Program-made: the position numbers and the translations under genes
From: Clostridia bacterium
GTDB taxonomy: Bacteria > Bacillota > Clostridia > Oscillospirales > Butyricicoccaceae
Assembly: GCA_017552495.1 (NCBI GenBank)
Contig: JAFZPW010000176.1
Coordinates: 1 to 8,236, forward strand
DNA: 8,236 nucleotides
Reading direction: 5' to 3'
The notes under the pieces: generated by a model
The model's input: the letters and a program-made list of their open reading frames with translations, nothing else
The model's database searches: none
What the model was told of the DNA's origin: nothing
Shown: one piece after another, positions 1 through 5,816 of the stretch
Layout: each line of letters begins with the position of its first letter
Position numbering within the stretch: the first letter of the stretch is position 1

Positions 1-19
1 ATCGCAATTCTTTTAATAA

Positions 20-48
20 ATCATACGATTCGTATGTCTGTGTGCCAA
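20..48 (-). promoter_or_regulatory. Putative leftward promoter with overlapping dyad operator
   Basis: Read on the minus strand there is a -35-like TTGGCA (43-48), a 17-nt spacer and a -10-like TATGAT (20-25). A perfect dyad CATACG-ATT-CGTATG (22-36) covers the spacer and part of the -10 box, where a TetR- or MarR-type repressor operator would sit. It would drive a leftward gene that starts beyond the left edge, so the target cannot be seen. The promoter begins right after the terminator hairpin at 50-78, consistent with a boundary between two same-strand units. The operator role is inferred; only the sequence dyad and the spacing are seen. Confidence 0.45.
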
Positions 49-78
49 AAAGCGCTTCCCCCCAAAGAGGAAGCGCTT
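47..78 (-). terminator. Intrinsic terminator of the MATE / 131-aa protein unit
   Basis: A perfect 10-bp stem, AAGCGCTTCC (50-59) against GGAAGCGCTT (69-78), encloses a 9-nt loop. On the minus strand the stem runs into a short U-tract (A47-A51 on the plus strand). It lies about 90 nt past the stop of the 131-aa gene and is the first good terminator downstream of it. The plus strand after the stem (CTCTTATT) has a poorer U-tract, so the minus direction is preferred. The U-tract is short, so termination may be partial. The gap 79-171 holds only two weak GC-rich dyads (94-111 and 139-153). Confidence 0.7.
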
Positions 79-171
79 CTCTTATTCGCGCTCGCCGCAG
101 GCGCTTGCGGCCACCGTGTTTCGCGGAAAACGGTCCCGCGCGGGAAACCCGCGGCGGCAAATGGAAGGCGT

Positions 172-567
172 TTACAAGCCCAAAAGATAAAACCCGTTAT
201 AGCTTTTGGCGCAGTTCAGCCAGACCGTCAGGAGCTCATAATCCTTCGGCTTTTCTTTGCGAAGGGTTTCGATCAGCGGGTCGATCAGCGACGGCGCATA
301 ATAGTTGATCCCATAAAGATCCATCTCCCCGCACTTCAAATCAGCATAAACCCCGCAGGCAAAAATCCGGTGGTATTCCCGATAAAATTCATTCTCATCG
401 TCAATATACAGAGAGTCGTCCAGCCACGGTTTTATGCTGTCAACCGCGACGAGTTCGTCTGTCCCGGTCCCTGCGGGCAATTTGCAAAACTGAAGCTCAA
501 CAAAAGCGGATCCGCCGCAATCCCGCCGTTCTTGCTGCGAAAGAAACACATGAAACAGGCGTCCCAT
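172..567 (-). CDS. Conserved-looking hypothetical protein, 131 aa
   Basis: I do not recognise this protein. It starts at an ATG (565-567) only 11 nt after the stop of the upstream MATE gene, so the two are probably co-transcribed. The ribosome site is weak (GAGAAAG/AAGAAG). Reading further upstream only yields shadow sequence of the MATE gene. No signal peptide or membrane helix is visible, so it is probably cytosolic. The middle is acidic and aromatic (residues 50-66, with LYIDDENEFYREYHRIF) and is followed by DLYGINYY (83-90), a Lys/Glu helix (100-110) and a C-terminal YNGFYLLGL. Cysteines sit at 17, 28, 71, 79 and 119, without a CxxC pair. The small acidic/aromatic build recalls immunity- or SMI1-like proteins, but no family signature supports that. 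Positions 301-420 are about 43% GC, well below the neighbouring MATE gene, which may hint at separate ancestry. Confidence 0.75.
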   Translation of the reverse strand: MGRLFHVFLSQQERRDCGGSAFVELQFCKLPAGTGTDELVAVDSIKPWLDDSLYIDDENEFYREYHRIFACGVYADLKCGEMDLYGINYYAPSLIDPLIETLRKEKPKDYELLTVWLNCAKSYNGFYLLGL

Positions 568-578
568 ACTTCTTTCTC

Positions 579-2006
579 TCAATCGCTTCTCCGGCCGCAG
601 GCGTCGTATCCCGCGCTTGCCGCCGCGTATTCTTCTTCGCCCCGCTCCAGCGGGCGGATGATCTCCCGCCGCACCTTCAGGAAATAATAGGTGCTGATGG
701 CGCAGCTCATGAGCTCGGCGATGGGAAAGGCCCACCAGACGGCGGCCAGCGCGCCGGTCTTGCTCAGCAGCCACGCGGCGGGGATGAGCGCCACAAGTTG
801 GCGGGCGATGGAAACGAACATACTGTACGTCCCCTTGCCCAGCGCCTGGAAGGTGGAGCCGCAGATGATGCAGTAGCCCGCCAGCAGGAAGGAAAAGCTG
901 ATGGTGCGCAGCGCCGTCTTGCCGATGGCCAACATATCGGCGCTGGCGTTAAACAGGGTGAGGAAGAAGCCCGGGAAGATCTGCATCAGCAAAAAGCCCC
1001 CCACCATAATGGAAATGGCATAGATCATCGCGGTCTTAATGGTTTCCCGCATCCGGTCGGGCCGTCGCGCGCCGTAATTATAGGCCACAATGGGCACCAT
1101 GGCGTTGTTGAGGCCGAACACCGGCATAAAAATGAAACTCTGGAGCTTGAAATACGCACCAAACACAGCGATGGCCGTTTTGGTAAAGACGCCCAGGATG
1201 CGGTTCATGCAATAGGTCATCACCGAGCCAATGGCGCCCATAATGATGGAGGGCACGCCCACGCTGAGAATCACGCCGATCACTCTGCCCTCGGGCCGGA
1301 AGCCGCGCAGGGTCAGGCGGATCTCCCGGTTGCGGCGGAAATGCAGCAGGCCGGCGGTAAGGGCGCTGACAGCCTGTCCGATGACGGTGGCGGCAGCCGC
1401 GCCGGCCACGCCCATCCTGGGCAGACCCAGCAGGCCGAAGATCAGGATGGGATCAAGCATGATATTGGTAACGGCGCCCGCCATCTGCCCGATCATGGCC
1501 AGATGCGTCTTGCCGGTGGATTGGAGCATCCGCTCGAAAAACACCGCCGTGAAGATAAAGGGGCAAATGCAGGTGACGATGCGCAGATAGGTGGTGCCGT
1601 CTGCGATGATGTGCGCCTCGCCGATCTGCGAGCGCATAAAGGCCGGGATGGCGAAAATGCCCGCCAAAACAAAGAGCGCGGCGGCGCACAGCTCCAAAAA
1701 CAACCCCTGCCGGGCGGCTTCGTCCACCATCTTCTGATTTTTCTCGCCCAGCGAGCGGGAAACCAGCGCATTGATGCCCACGCCCAGCCCCACGGAAAAG
1801 GCGATCATCAGGTTTTGCATGGGAAAGCCCAGCGAGACGGCGGTAAGGGCGTCTTCGCTGAGGCGGGCCACAAAAATGCTGTCCACCACGTTATACAGGG
1901 CCTGCACCATCATGGAAAGCATCATGGGAATGGCCATTTTGAACAGCAGCGGGCGGATGGCCTCGGTGCCCATGCGGTTTTCCCGGGGTGCGGTTTGATT
2001 CTCCAT
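579..2006 (-). CDS. MATE family multidrug/metabolite efflux transporter
   Basis: This inner-membrane exporter belongs to the multidrug and toxic compound extrusion family, which couples Na+ or H+ entry to export of cationic drugs or metabolites. The product is 475 aa, a normal length, with about 12 hydrophobic segments in two homologous halves (roughly 20-220 and 243-440). Family-like signatures are PMMLSMMVQALYNVVDSIFV near residues 27-46, GINALVSRSLGEK (77-89) and its second-half counterpart VPIVAYNYGARRP (304-316). The ATG at 2004-2006 is chosen because AAAGGA (2016-2021) lies 9 nt upstream. An in-frame TTG at 2048 has no ribosome site and lies at the predicted transcription start. A strong promoter is found at 2056-2084. 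The 131-aa gene follows after 11 nt. The substrate cannot be read from sequence. The C-terminal 30 residues are charged and probably cytoplasmic. The second MATE in the window (3188-4576) is clearly a different paralogue. Confidence 0.95.
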   Translation of the reverse strand: MENQTAPRENRMGTEAIRPLLFKMAIPMMLSMMVQALYNVVDSIFVARLSEDALTAVSLGFPMQNLMIAFSVGLGVGINALVSRSLGEKNQKMVDEAARQGLFLELCAAALFVLAGIFAIPAFMRSQIGEAHIIADGTTYLRIVTCICPFIFTAVFFERMLQSTGKTHLAMIGQMAGAVTNIMLDPILIFGLLGLPRMGVAGAAAATVIGQAVSALTAGLLHFRRNREIRLTLRGFRPEGRVIGVILSVGVPSIIMGAIGSVMTYCMNRILGVFTKTAIAVFGAYFKLQSFIFMPVFGLNNAMVPIVAYNYGARRPDRMRETIKTAMIYAISIMVGGFLLMQIFPGFFLTLFNASADMLAIGKTALRTISFSFLLAGYCIICGSTFQALGKGTYSMFVSIARQLVALIPAAWLLSKTGALAAVWWAFPIAELMSCAISTYYFLKVRREIIRPLERGEEEYAAASAGYDACGRRSD

Positions 2007-2041
2007 TCTTCTCAGTCCTTTTTCAAAATTTCCGATTTCTC

Positions 2042-2069
2042 TTGACAACTTTTATATTATACCGATAAT
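2042..2069 (+). promoter_or_regulatory. Putative divergent promoter for ylmH
   Basis: On the plus strand a perfect TTGACA (2042-2047) is followed by a 16-nt spacer and GATAAT (2064-2069), 5 of 6 bases of the -10 consensus. TAATAA at 2066-2071 with an 18-nt spacer is an alternative. Transcription would start near 2076, about 32 nt before the ylmH ATG. It interleaves with the leftward promoter, so both cannot be occupied by polymerase at once. Confidence 0.6.
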
Positions 2070-2084
2070 AAAAAAAGAAGTCAA
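2056..2084 (-). promoter_or_regulatory. Sigma-A-type promoter for the leftward MATE operon
   Basis: On the minus strand TTGACT (2079-2084) is followed by a 17-nt spacer and a perfect TATAAT (2056-2061). Transcription should start near 2049, giving a leader of about 43 nt before the ATG at 2006. The leader is too short for a riboswitch. The whole element lies inside the promoter region of the divergent ylmH gene. Confidence 0.8.
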
Positions 2085-2107
2085 ATTTTCCGAGGGGATG
2101 GTTGCTT

Positions 2108-2857
2108 ATGGAGCCGGATCTCCGCCGTTTGCAAAACCGCTTTGCCGAGCTGGCCGCCCGCGCCGCCCGGCAAAACCGCTATGCCTTCACGCCCTTTCTC
2201 TCCCTTGCGGAGCAGGACGCGCTTTTATGCATGACTCGGACGCTGGAGGCGCCCGTTACCCTGTTCGGCGGCTTCGACGGCGCCGAGCGGCGGCTGGCCT
2301 GCTTTGGGGACGAAAGCGCACTAGGTTATCCCCCCGTTTTCCCCCTTTGCTGCCTGTGTATCGCGCCGGCGGCGCAAAAGTTTGCCGCCGACATCGGACA
2401 CCGGGACTTTCTCGGTGCGCTGATGGCGCTGGGGGTCAAGCGGGAAACGCTGGGCGATATTCTGGTGCAGAACCGGACGGGCTGGCTCTTCTGTCTGGAA
2501 GAGATTGCCCCCTGGCTCTGCGAGAATCTTACCGCCGTGGGCCGCACCGCGGTGGTCTGCGCCCCCTCCGATCCGCCGGAGACGGCGACAGCCCTCCCCG
2601 CGCCCAAAGAGGCGGTGGTGTCATCGGAGCGGCTGGACGGGCTGATTTCCGCCGTGTGGTCGCTGTCCCGCAGCCGGAGCAAAGAATATTTTGACCGGGA
2701 GCTGGTGTTTGTCAACGGCCGTCTGGCCGGCAGCCCCGCCAAAATTCCCGCTCCCGGCGATGTGATCTCGGTGCGGGGACTGGGCCGATTCCGTTATGAG
2801 GGTCTCTCCCGGGAGACCCGCAAGGGCCGCCTGCGCGTGACCGTGCGGGTCTGGTGA
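2108..2857 (+). CDS. ylmH: YlmH-family S4 domain RNA-binding protein
   Basis: The product is 249 aa, close to the roughly 257 aa of Bacillus subtilis YlmH. The N-terminal two thirds carry the YlmH pattern: RYAFTPFLSLAEQ near residue 24, LFGGFDGAERR (52-62), and DIGHRDFLGALMALGVKRETLGDI at about 95-118. An S4 RNA-binding fold covers about 175-235, with SSERLDGLIS, SRSRSKEYF, ELVFVNGR and GDVISVRGLGRF. Such proteins bind ribosomal or tRNA-containing RNA; B. subtilis YlmH has been linked to rescue of stalled 50S-peptidyl-tRNA complexes. The ATG at 2108 is preferred, with GAGGGG at 2092-2097 and 10 nt of spacing. A TTG at 2102 in the same frame would add two residues and cannot be excluded. In B. 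subtilis the gene sits in a ylm-divIVA cluster; here it stands alone, on the opposite strand from every neighbour. It has its own promoter (2042-2069) and perhaps a weak terminator (2990-3014). Confidence 0.92.
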   Translation: MEPDLRRLQNRFAELAARAARQNRYAFTPFLSLAEQDALLCMTRTLEAPVTLFGGFDGAERRLACFGDESALGYPPVFPLCCLCIAPAAQKFAADIGHRDFLGALMALGVKRETLGDILVQNRTGWLFCLEEIAPWLCENLTAVGRTAVVCAPSDPPETATALPAPKEAVVSSERLDGLISAVWSLSRSRSKEYFDRELVFVNGRLAGSPAKIPAPGDVISVRGLGRFRYEGLSRETRKGRLRVTVRVW

Positions 2858-2957
2858 GACAGGCGTTATGATTACGGGAAGTTTTCCACATTTTCCACCG
2901 TTTTTTCCACAAATTAAAGCCTTTTTCCCCGAAAAAATCCTATATCTTGTGGCAAAA

Positions 2958-2969
2958 GCGAAATTTCGC
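2958..2969. repeat. Perfect 12-bp palindrome
   Basis: GCGAAATTTCGC reads identically on both strands and lies within the DnaA-box-like cluster, between two reverse-oriented near-boxes. It could be a dimeric protein binding site or chance. No promoter for a visible gene overlaps it. Confidence 0.4.
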
Positions 2970-2989
2970 AACAGATATGGAAAAATCTT

Positions 2990-3014
2990 CGTAAACAGAC
3001 TGTTAACGTTTTTT
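2990..3014 (+). terminator. Possible weak intrinsic terminator downstream of ylmH
   Basis: The imperfect inverted repeat CGTAAACAGACTGTTAACG (2990-3008, one mismatched pair) is followed directly by six T residues (3009-3014) on the plus strand, about 130 nt after the ylmH stop. The stem is short and AT-rich, so it would be weak. It is the only plus-strand hairpin with a T-run that I see before the opposing gene. It could instead be an operator. Confidence 0.4.
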
Positions 3015-3090
3015 CTCGAGAATTGTGTAAAACCCAGAAAACGCATATATGCAATCAGCAATATTTCTATTTTATAATCCTGCTTGTAAT

Positions 3091-3115
3091 AAAAAATCCC
3101 CCTGTAAAAGGGGGG
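3091..3115 (-). terminator. Intrinsic terminator of the gyrA-MATE unit
   Basis: On the minus strand a CCCCC stem (from 3110-3115) pairs with GGGGG (3098-3102) across the 7-nt loop TTTTACA and runs into A followed by TTTTTT (3091-3097). This is a textbook Rho-independent terminator. It lies about 75 nt past the MATE stop at 3188 and just after the tiny ORF at 3126-3173. Confidence 0.85.
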
Positions 3116-3125
3116 CGGCCGGCTG

Positions 3126-3173
3126 TCAGGCGGCCTGCTGAATGGTCATGCCCGCTCCGCCTCCTCTTTCCAT
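3126..3173 (-). CDS. Possible tiny ORF (7 or 15 codons) before the terminator
   Basis: This one is speculative. An AGGAGG (3160-3165) with 10-nt spacing precedes an ATG at 3147-3149 encoding MTIQQAA and a TGA at 3126-3128. An in-frame ATG at 3171-3173 gives the 15-residue MERGGGAGMTIQQAA, but it has no ribosome site of its own. The consensus Shine-Dalgarno lies in one arm of a perfect 10-bp stem (3158-3183), so it would be hidden when the stem folds. The terminator follows at once. It may be a chance ORF, a remnant, or a short translated tail of the operon. Nothing about the peptide is recognisable. Confidence 0.2.
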   Translation of the reverse strand: MERGGGAGMTIQQAA

Positions 3174-3183
3174 AGAGGAGGCG
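3158..3183. repeat. Perfect 10-bp inverted repeat at the end of the operon
   Basis: CGCCTCCTCT (3158-3167) and AGAGGAGGCG (3174-3183) pair perfectly around the 6-nt loop TTCCAT. The element begins 4 nt after the MATE stop codon. There is no U-run on either side, so it is not a classical terminator. It could protect the 3' end of the mRNA or sequester the AGGAGG within its arm. Confidence 0.6.
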
Positions 3184-3187
3184 TGTT

Positions 3188-4576
3188 TTACGCGGCGCTG
3201 CTTTTCTCCCGCCGCGCTGCCGCCGCAAGTCCCTCCGGGCTGCGGAAAAACCACAGGTGGAAGGGAACGGAGATCAAAAAGGTCATGGCGTCGGCGACCG
3301 GCTGACAAAGCTGCACGCCCAAAAAGCCCAAAAAGCGGGGCAGACTCAGAATCAGGGGCACATAAAAGATCCCCTGCCGGCAGCTCGCCAGAAAGGCGGC
3401 GCTGCCGCTCCGCCCCAGACATTGGAGCATCTGGTTGACATAGGTGGAATAGCCCAGCAGGGGCAGCACGGCGCACAGCATCCGCAGCGCCTGCGCGCCC
3501 ATACGGATGACCGCCGGATCGTCCCGCCGGAAGAGCGCCAAAAGCTGCGGGGCAAAGAGCGCGATGCCCGCCGCCGAAAGGCAGGCAACCGCCGTCCCCA
3601 GCATCGTGGTGAACCGGAAGGCCGCTTTTACCCGCCGGGGGATCCCCGCGCCGTAATTGTAGCCCGCCACCGGCTGAAAACCCTGTCCGATGCCCACCAG
3701 GATCGAGCGGACAAAGAGATAGATCCGGTTGGCGATGCTCATGGCGGCCACCGCCGCGTCACCGAAGTCCGCCGCCGCCACGTTGAGCAGCGCGGTGGAC
3801 AGGCTGGCGAAGCCCTGCCGGAACAGCGTGGGCGCGCCCACGCGGAGGATGATGAGATAGTCCGCCGCCCGGCGGCTGACATAGCGCCGCGAAAGGCGCA
3901 GCGTGCTTTGTTTCTTCAAAAAGAAATACAGCAGCACGAAAAAGCTGACGCACTGGCTGATGACGGTGGCCAACGCCGCGCCGCCCGTCCCCATGCCAAA
4001 GGTAAAGATCAGCAGCGGATCCAGCGCCACGTTGAGCAGATTGCCGCAGGTGATGCCCAGAGCCGAAAGGGCAGCCCGCCCCTCGCTTTTCATGGAGACG
4101 TTAAAGACAAAGGAGGCGCACATGATGGGCGCGCCCGCCAGAATATAGCGGGCATAGGCGCAGGAATAGGGCAGAATGGTGGCGGTAGAGCCCAAAAGCC
4201 GCATGAGCGGCTGCAAAAACAGCAGACCCAGCACGCCCAGAAGCCCGCCGAACACCAGTGCCATCACCAGCGCCGAGGAAACATAGCGGCAGGCGCCCTC
4301 GCTGTCCTTCTCCCCCAGTTTACGGGAGATCATGCTCCCCGCCCCCATGCCGATGGAAAAACCCACCGCCTGGATCAGGCTCTGAAGCGAAAAAACCACG
4401 CCCACCGCCGCCGAGGCGCTGGTTCCGAGCTGCGAGACAAAATAGGTGTCGGTGATGTTGTAAACCGAGGAGACCATCATCCCCGCCACGGTGGGCAGGG
4501 CCAGCGACGTTACCAGCCGGGGGATGGGCGTCCCGGTCATGCGGGCGTGCTGCTCCCGCTCCGTCAAAACAGCCAT
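3188..4576 (-). CDS. MATE family multidrug/metabolite efflux transporter
   Basis: This is a second MATE exporter, 462 aa, with about 12 membrane segments in two halves (roughly 20-220 and 240-445). Family-like motifs include LALPTVAGMMVSSVYNITDT near residues 25-44, GAGSMISRKLGEKD (78-91), LDPLLIF (185-191) and the second-half hallmark GQGFQPVAGYNYGA (297-310). The ATG at 4574-4576 is chosen because GAGAGGA stands about 7 nt upstream. An in-frame TTG at 4600 has no such site and overlaps the stop of the upstream gene. The gene starts 20 nt after the metallopeptidase gene and is the last full-sized gene before the terminator at 3091-3115. It is clearly divergent from the MATE at 579-2006, so the two are not a recent duplication. 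The substrate is unknown; MATE proteins of this type are often annotated from homology alone as multidrug pumps. Confidence 0.95.
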   Translation of the reverse strand: MAVLTEREQHARMTGTPIPRLVTSLALPTVAGMMVSSVYNITDTYFVSQLGTSASAAVGVVFSLQSLIQAVGFSIGMGAGSMISRKLGEKDSEGACRYVSSALVMALVFGGLLGVLGLLFLQPLMRLLGSTATILPYSCAYARYILAGAPIMCASFVFNVSMKSEGRAALSALGITCGNLLNVALDPLLIFTFGMGTGGAALATVISQCVSFFVLLYFFLKKQSTLRLSRRYVSRRAADYLIILRVGAPTLFRQGFASLSTALLNVAAADFGDAAVAAMSIANRIYLFVRSILVGIGQGFQPVAGYNYGAGIPRRVKAAFRFTTMLGTAVACLSAAGIALFAPQLLALFRRDDPAVIRMGAQALRMLCAVLPLLGYSTYVNQMLQCLGRSGSAAFLASCRQGIFYVPLILSLPRFLGFLGVQLCQPVADAMTFLISVPFHLWFFRSPEGLAAAARREKSSAA

Positions 4577-4596
4577 GCTTTTCCTCTCTTTTCCGG

Positions 4597-5454
4597 TCAA
4601 AGCGTTTGCAAAAACGCGGCAAAGCCCCGGCGCACCGCCGGGACGTCGTATGCGATCAGCGCGTCAAAGGGCGCCGTTTCCATCATATGCCGCACCAGGC
4701 GGGTCCCCAGATAATAGCCGGTGTCCGGCCGGCCGCAATAAAGCGCCCAATCGCCGAAATACCGCTGCGTTCCCCGCGTCATGACAGGCAGATCGGCCTG
4801 AAAATCCCGGGCGATCTGCTTTGCATTCTCATCGCACCAGTTCTTCCAGCCGTTTTTGTCCTGATGATAATACGCCGGGCCGCCCGCAAGCTCCTGCTCA
4901 AAGACCATGGCGATCCCCTCGGTGAAAAGCTGCCAGAGAAAGGCGTCGGCGGGACGGTCAAGCTGCCGCCGGAGCACGCCGTACTGTTCCTGATAGACAT
5001 GACCCAGCTCGTGAAGGACCAGGCCGTTCATATCGTCCTCGCTGTCCCATCCCAGCTCCACGATCTTTTCAAGCCCCATCAAAATGGTGGTTTTGCCGTT
5101 TACCGGCGTCACCCAGCCCGCGCCGTTGCCAAGGCCGAGATAGAGGATGATATCCGCATCCGCGCTTTTGCCGAAGCGGGCGGCAACGCGGGCATCCAGT
5201 CCCTCCGTCACGGCGCGGAGCGAGGCCGCGGCCCGGGCGCGGCAGGCCTCGTCCGCCCAAGCCCCGTTCAGCAGGGGTACAAAATCTCCCTCCCAGGAAA
5301 GGCCCTCCGCCAGCACTTCCCGCAGATCCGCTTCGCAAAGCGCCCGCACGCCGGGGGCGGCGGCGTCCAGATAGCGTTCCCAATCCGGCAGGGAAAACCG
5401 CCCGCCGGGGAAGGCGGTTTCCAGCCCCTTTGTCCCATCGATCACCCGAATCAT
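4597..5454 (-). CDS. Putative zinc metallopeptidase with HExxH motif, 285 aa
   Basis: VLHELGHVYQEQY carries an HExxH zinc site (H148, E149, H152; bases 4999-5013). TEGIAMVFEQEL supplies a likely third ligand, E179, 27 residues further on, the arrangement of gluzincin-type peptidases. A late GYYLGTRLVRHM (246-257) matches the Gly-Tyr-x-x-Gly segment often found near the C-terminus of such proteins, including DUF2268-like ones. I cannot fix the family. There is no signal peptide or membrane helix, so the protein is probably cytosolic, unlike most secreted gluzincins. The ATG at 5452-5454 has AGGAGG 6 nt upstream, overlapping the stop of the preceding gene region (10-nt gap). The MATE gene follows after 20 nt. 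The substrate is unknown. Peptidase activity is inferred from the motifs only. Confidence 0.85.
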   Translation of the reverse strand: MIRVIDGTKGLETAFPGGRFSLPDWERYLDAAAPGVRALCEADLREVLAEGLSWEGDFVPLLNGAWADEACRARAAASLRAVTEGLDARVAARFGKSADADIILYLGLGNGAGWVTPVNGKTTILMGLEKIVELGWDSEDDMNGLVLHELGHVYQEQYGVLRRQLDRPADAFLWQLFTEGIAMVFEQELAGGPAYYHQDKNGWKNWCDENAKQIARDFQADLPVMTRGTQRYFGDWALYCGRPDTGYYLGTRLVRHMMETAPFDALIAYDVPAVRRGFAAFLQTL

Positions 5455-5464
5455 ACGCGCCCTC

Positions 5465-5794
5465 CTATTCCGCGAACAAATCGTTGAGCAGCCGCACCAT
5501 AAAATAGGTCATGCCCAAAAACAGCGGCCACAGCAAAAAGGCGGGAAAAATCTTCAATGCCGCCCCGCCCGCCTGAAAGCCGGGCGCATGCTCCAGATAG
5601 ATCAAATGCCAGCCCACATCGGCGGGCAGCGCCGCCAGAACGAGCCCGGCGATCATGCGGCGCAGCCCCTTTCTGGTGCGTCCGCCCGGGCTGAGCAGGC
5701 AGGCGGCGAGATAGACTGCCGCCACCGCTGCCATCAGCAAAGCAAAGGTTTTGCCTCCCGCCACAGTGCGGTAGAGATAAAAGGCCGTAATCAT
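5465..5794 (-). CDS. Small integral membrane protein, 109 aa, unknown function
   Basis: I do not recognise a family. Three hydrophobic helices are visible at about residues 16-35, 47-67 and 82-105. A basic Arg/Lys loop (RTRKGLRR, about 39-46) lies between the first two and would favour the cytoplasm by the positive-inside rule. Asp59 and His63 lie inside or beside the second helix, unusual in a plain anchor. There is no cleavable signal peptide. The ATG at 5792-5794 has GGAGG 6 nt upstream. The gene follows gyrA after 52 nt, with the hairpin 5817-5842 in between, and precedes the metallopeptidase gene by 10 nt, so it belongs to that unit. The adjacent peptidase and MATE pump suggest a membrane-related partner, but this is a guess from position. 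Confidence 0.8.
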   Translation of the reverse strand: MITAFYLYRTVAGGKTFALLMAAVAAVYLAACLLSPGGRTRKGLRRMIAGLVLAALPADVGWHLIYLEHAPGFQAGGAALKIFPAFLLWPLFLGMTYFMVRLLNDLFAE

Positions 5795-5816
5795 CGAATT
5801 CCTCCCGTTTTGACAG

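Larger units (their letters stand above)
2882..3032. other. Cluster of DnaA-box-like 9-mers in an AT-rich gene-free stretch
   Basis: This is part of the 330-nt gap between ylmH and the next MATE gene. Three direct units occur at 2882-2890 (TTTTCCACA), 2891-2899 (TTTTCCACC) and 2903-2911 (TTTTCCACA). In reverse orientation there are TTTTACACA (3024-3032), TTTTCCATA (2976-2984) and TTTGCCACA (2948-2956). The two TTTTCCACA copies and TTTTACACA fit the relaxed DnaA box TTWTNCACA; none is the strict TTATCCACA. The flanks to about 3097 are AT-rich. gyrA, usually close to oriC in Firmicutes, lies about 2.8 kb away, which makes DnaA binding plausible. It is probably not the main origin: dnaA is not visible, and the gyrA unit would then run against the fork. 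Function is inferred only. Confidence 0.4.

Noticed and set aside
798..2045. Long plus-strand ORF (415 codons) opposite the MATE gene
   Set aside because: It is an antisense shadow of a GC-rich membrane protein gene. Its translation is low-complexity and rich in His, Gly and Gln with no domain, and it has no convincing ribosome site.
2868..3077. 69-codon plus-strand ORF in the gap after ylmH
   Set aside because: The Phe/Lys/Ile-rich translation simply mirrors AT-rich DNA. It has no ribosome site and overlaps repeats and a T-run.
3073..3078. TATAAT on the plus strand before the terminator
   Set aside because: No -35-like sequence lies 16-18 nt upstream and no plus-strand gene follows.
2882..3097. 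AT-rich stretch with DnaA-like boxes as the main chromosomal oriC
   Set aside because: dnaA and dnaN are not adjacent, strict TTATCCACA boxes are absent, and the gyrA unit would be transcribed against the fork. A secondary DnaA site is more plausible.
4602..4617. GCGTTT-GCAA-AAACGC hairpin at the end of the metallopeptidase gene
   Set aside because: The stem has only 6 bp, lies within codons and has no U-run. It is likely chance.
3257..4714. Long plus-strand ORF (485 codons) opposite the second MATE gene
   Set aside because: It is antisense to a well-supported transporter, with biased Arg/His/Gln composition typical of a shadow frame. It runs across two genuine genes.
4606..5487. Plus-strand ORF (293 codons) opposite the metallopeptidase gene
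   Set aside because: The opposite strand carries an HExxH protein with a good ribosome site. This frame shows no motif.
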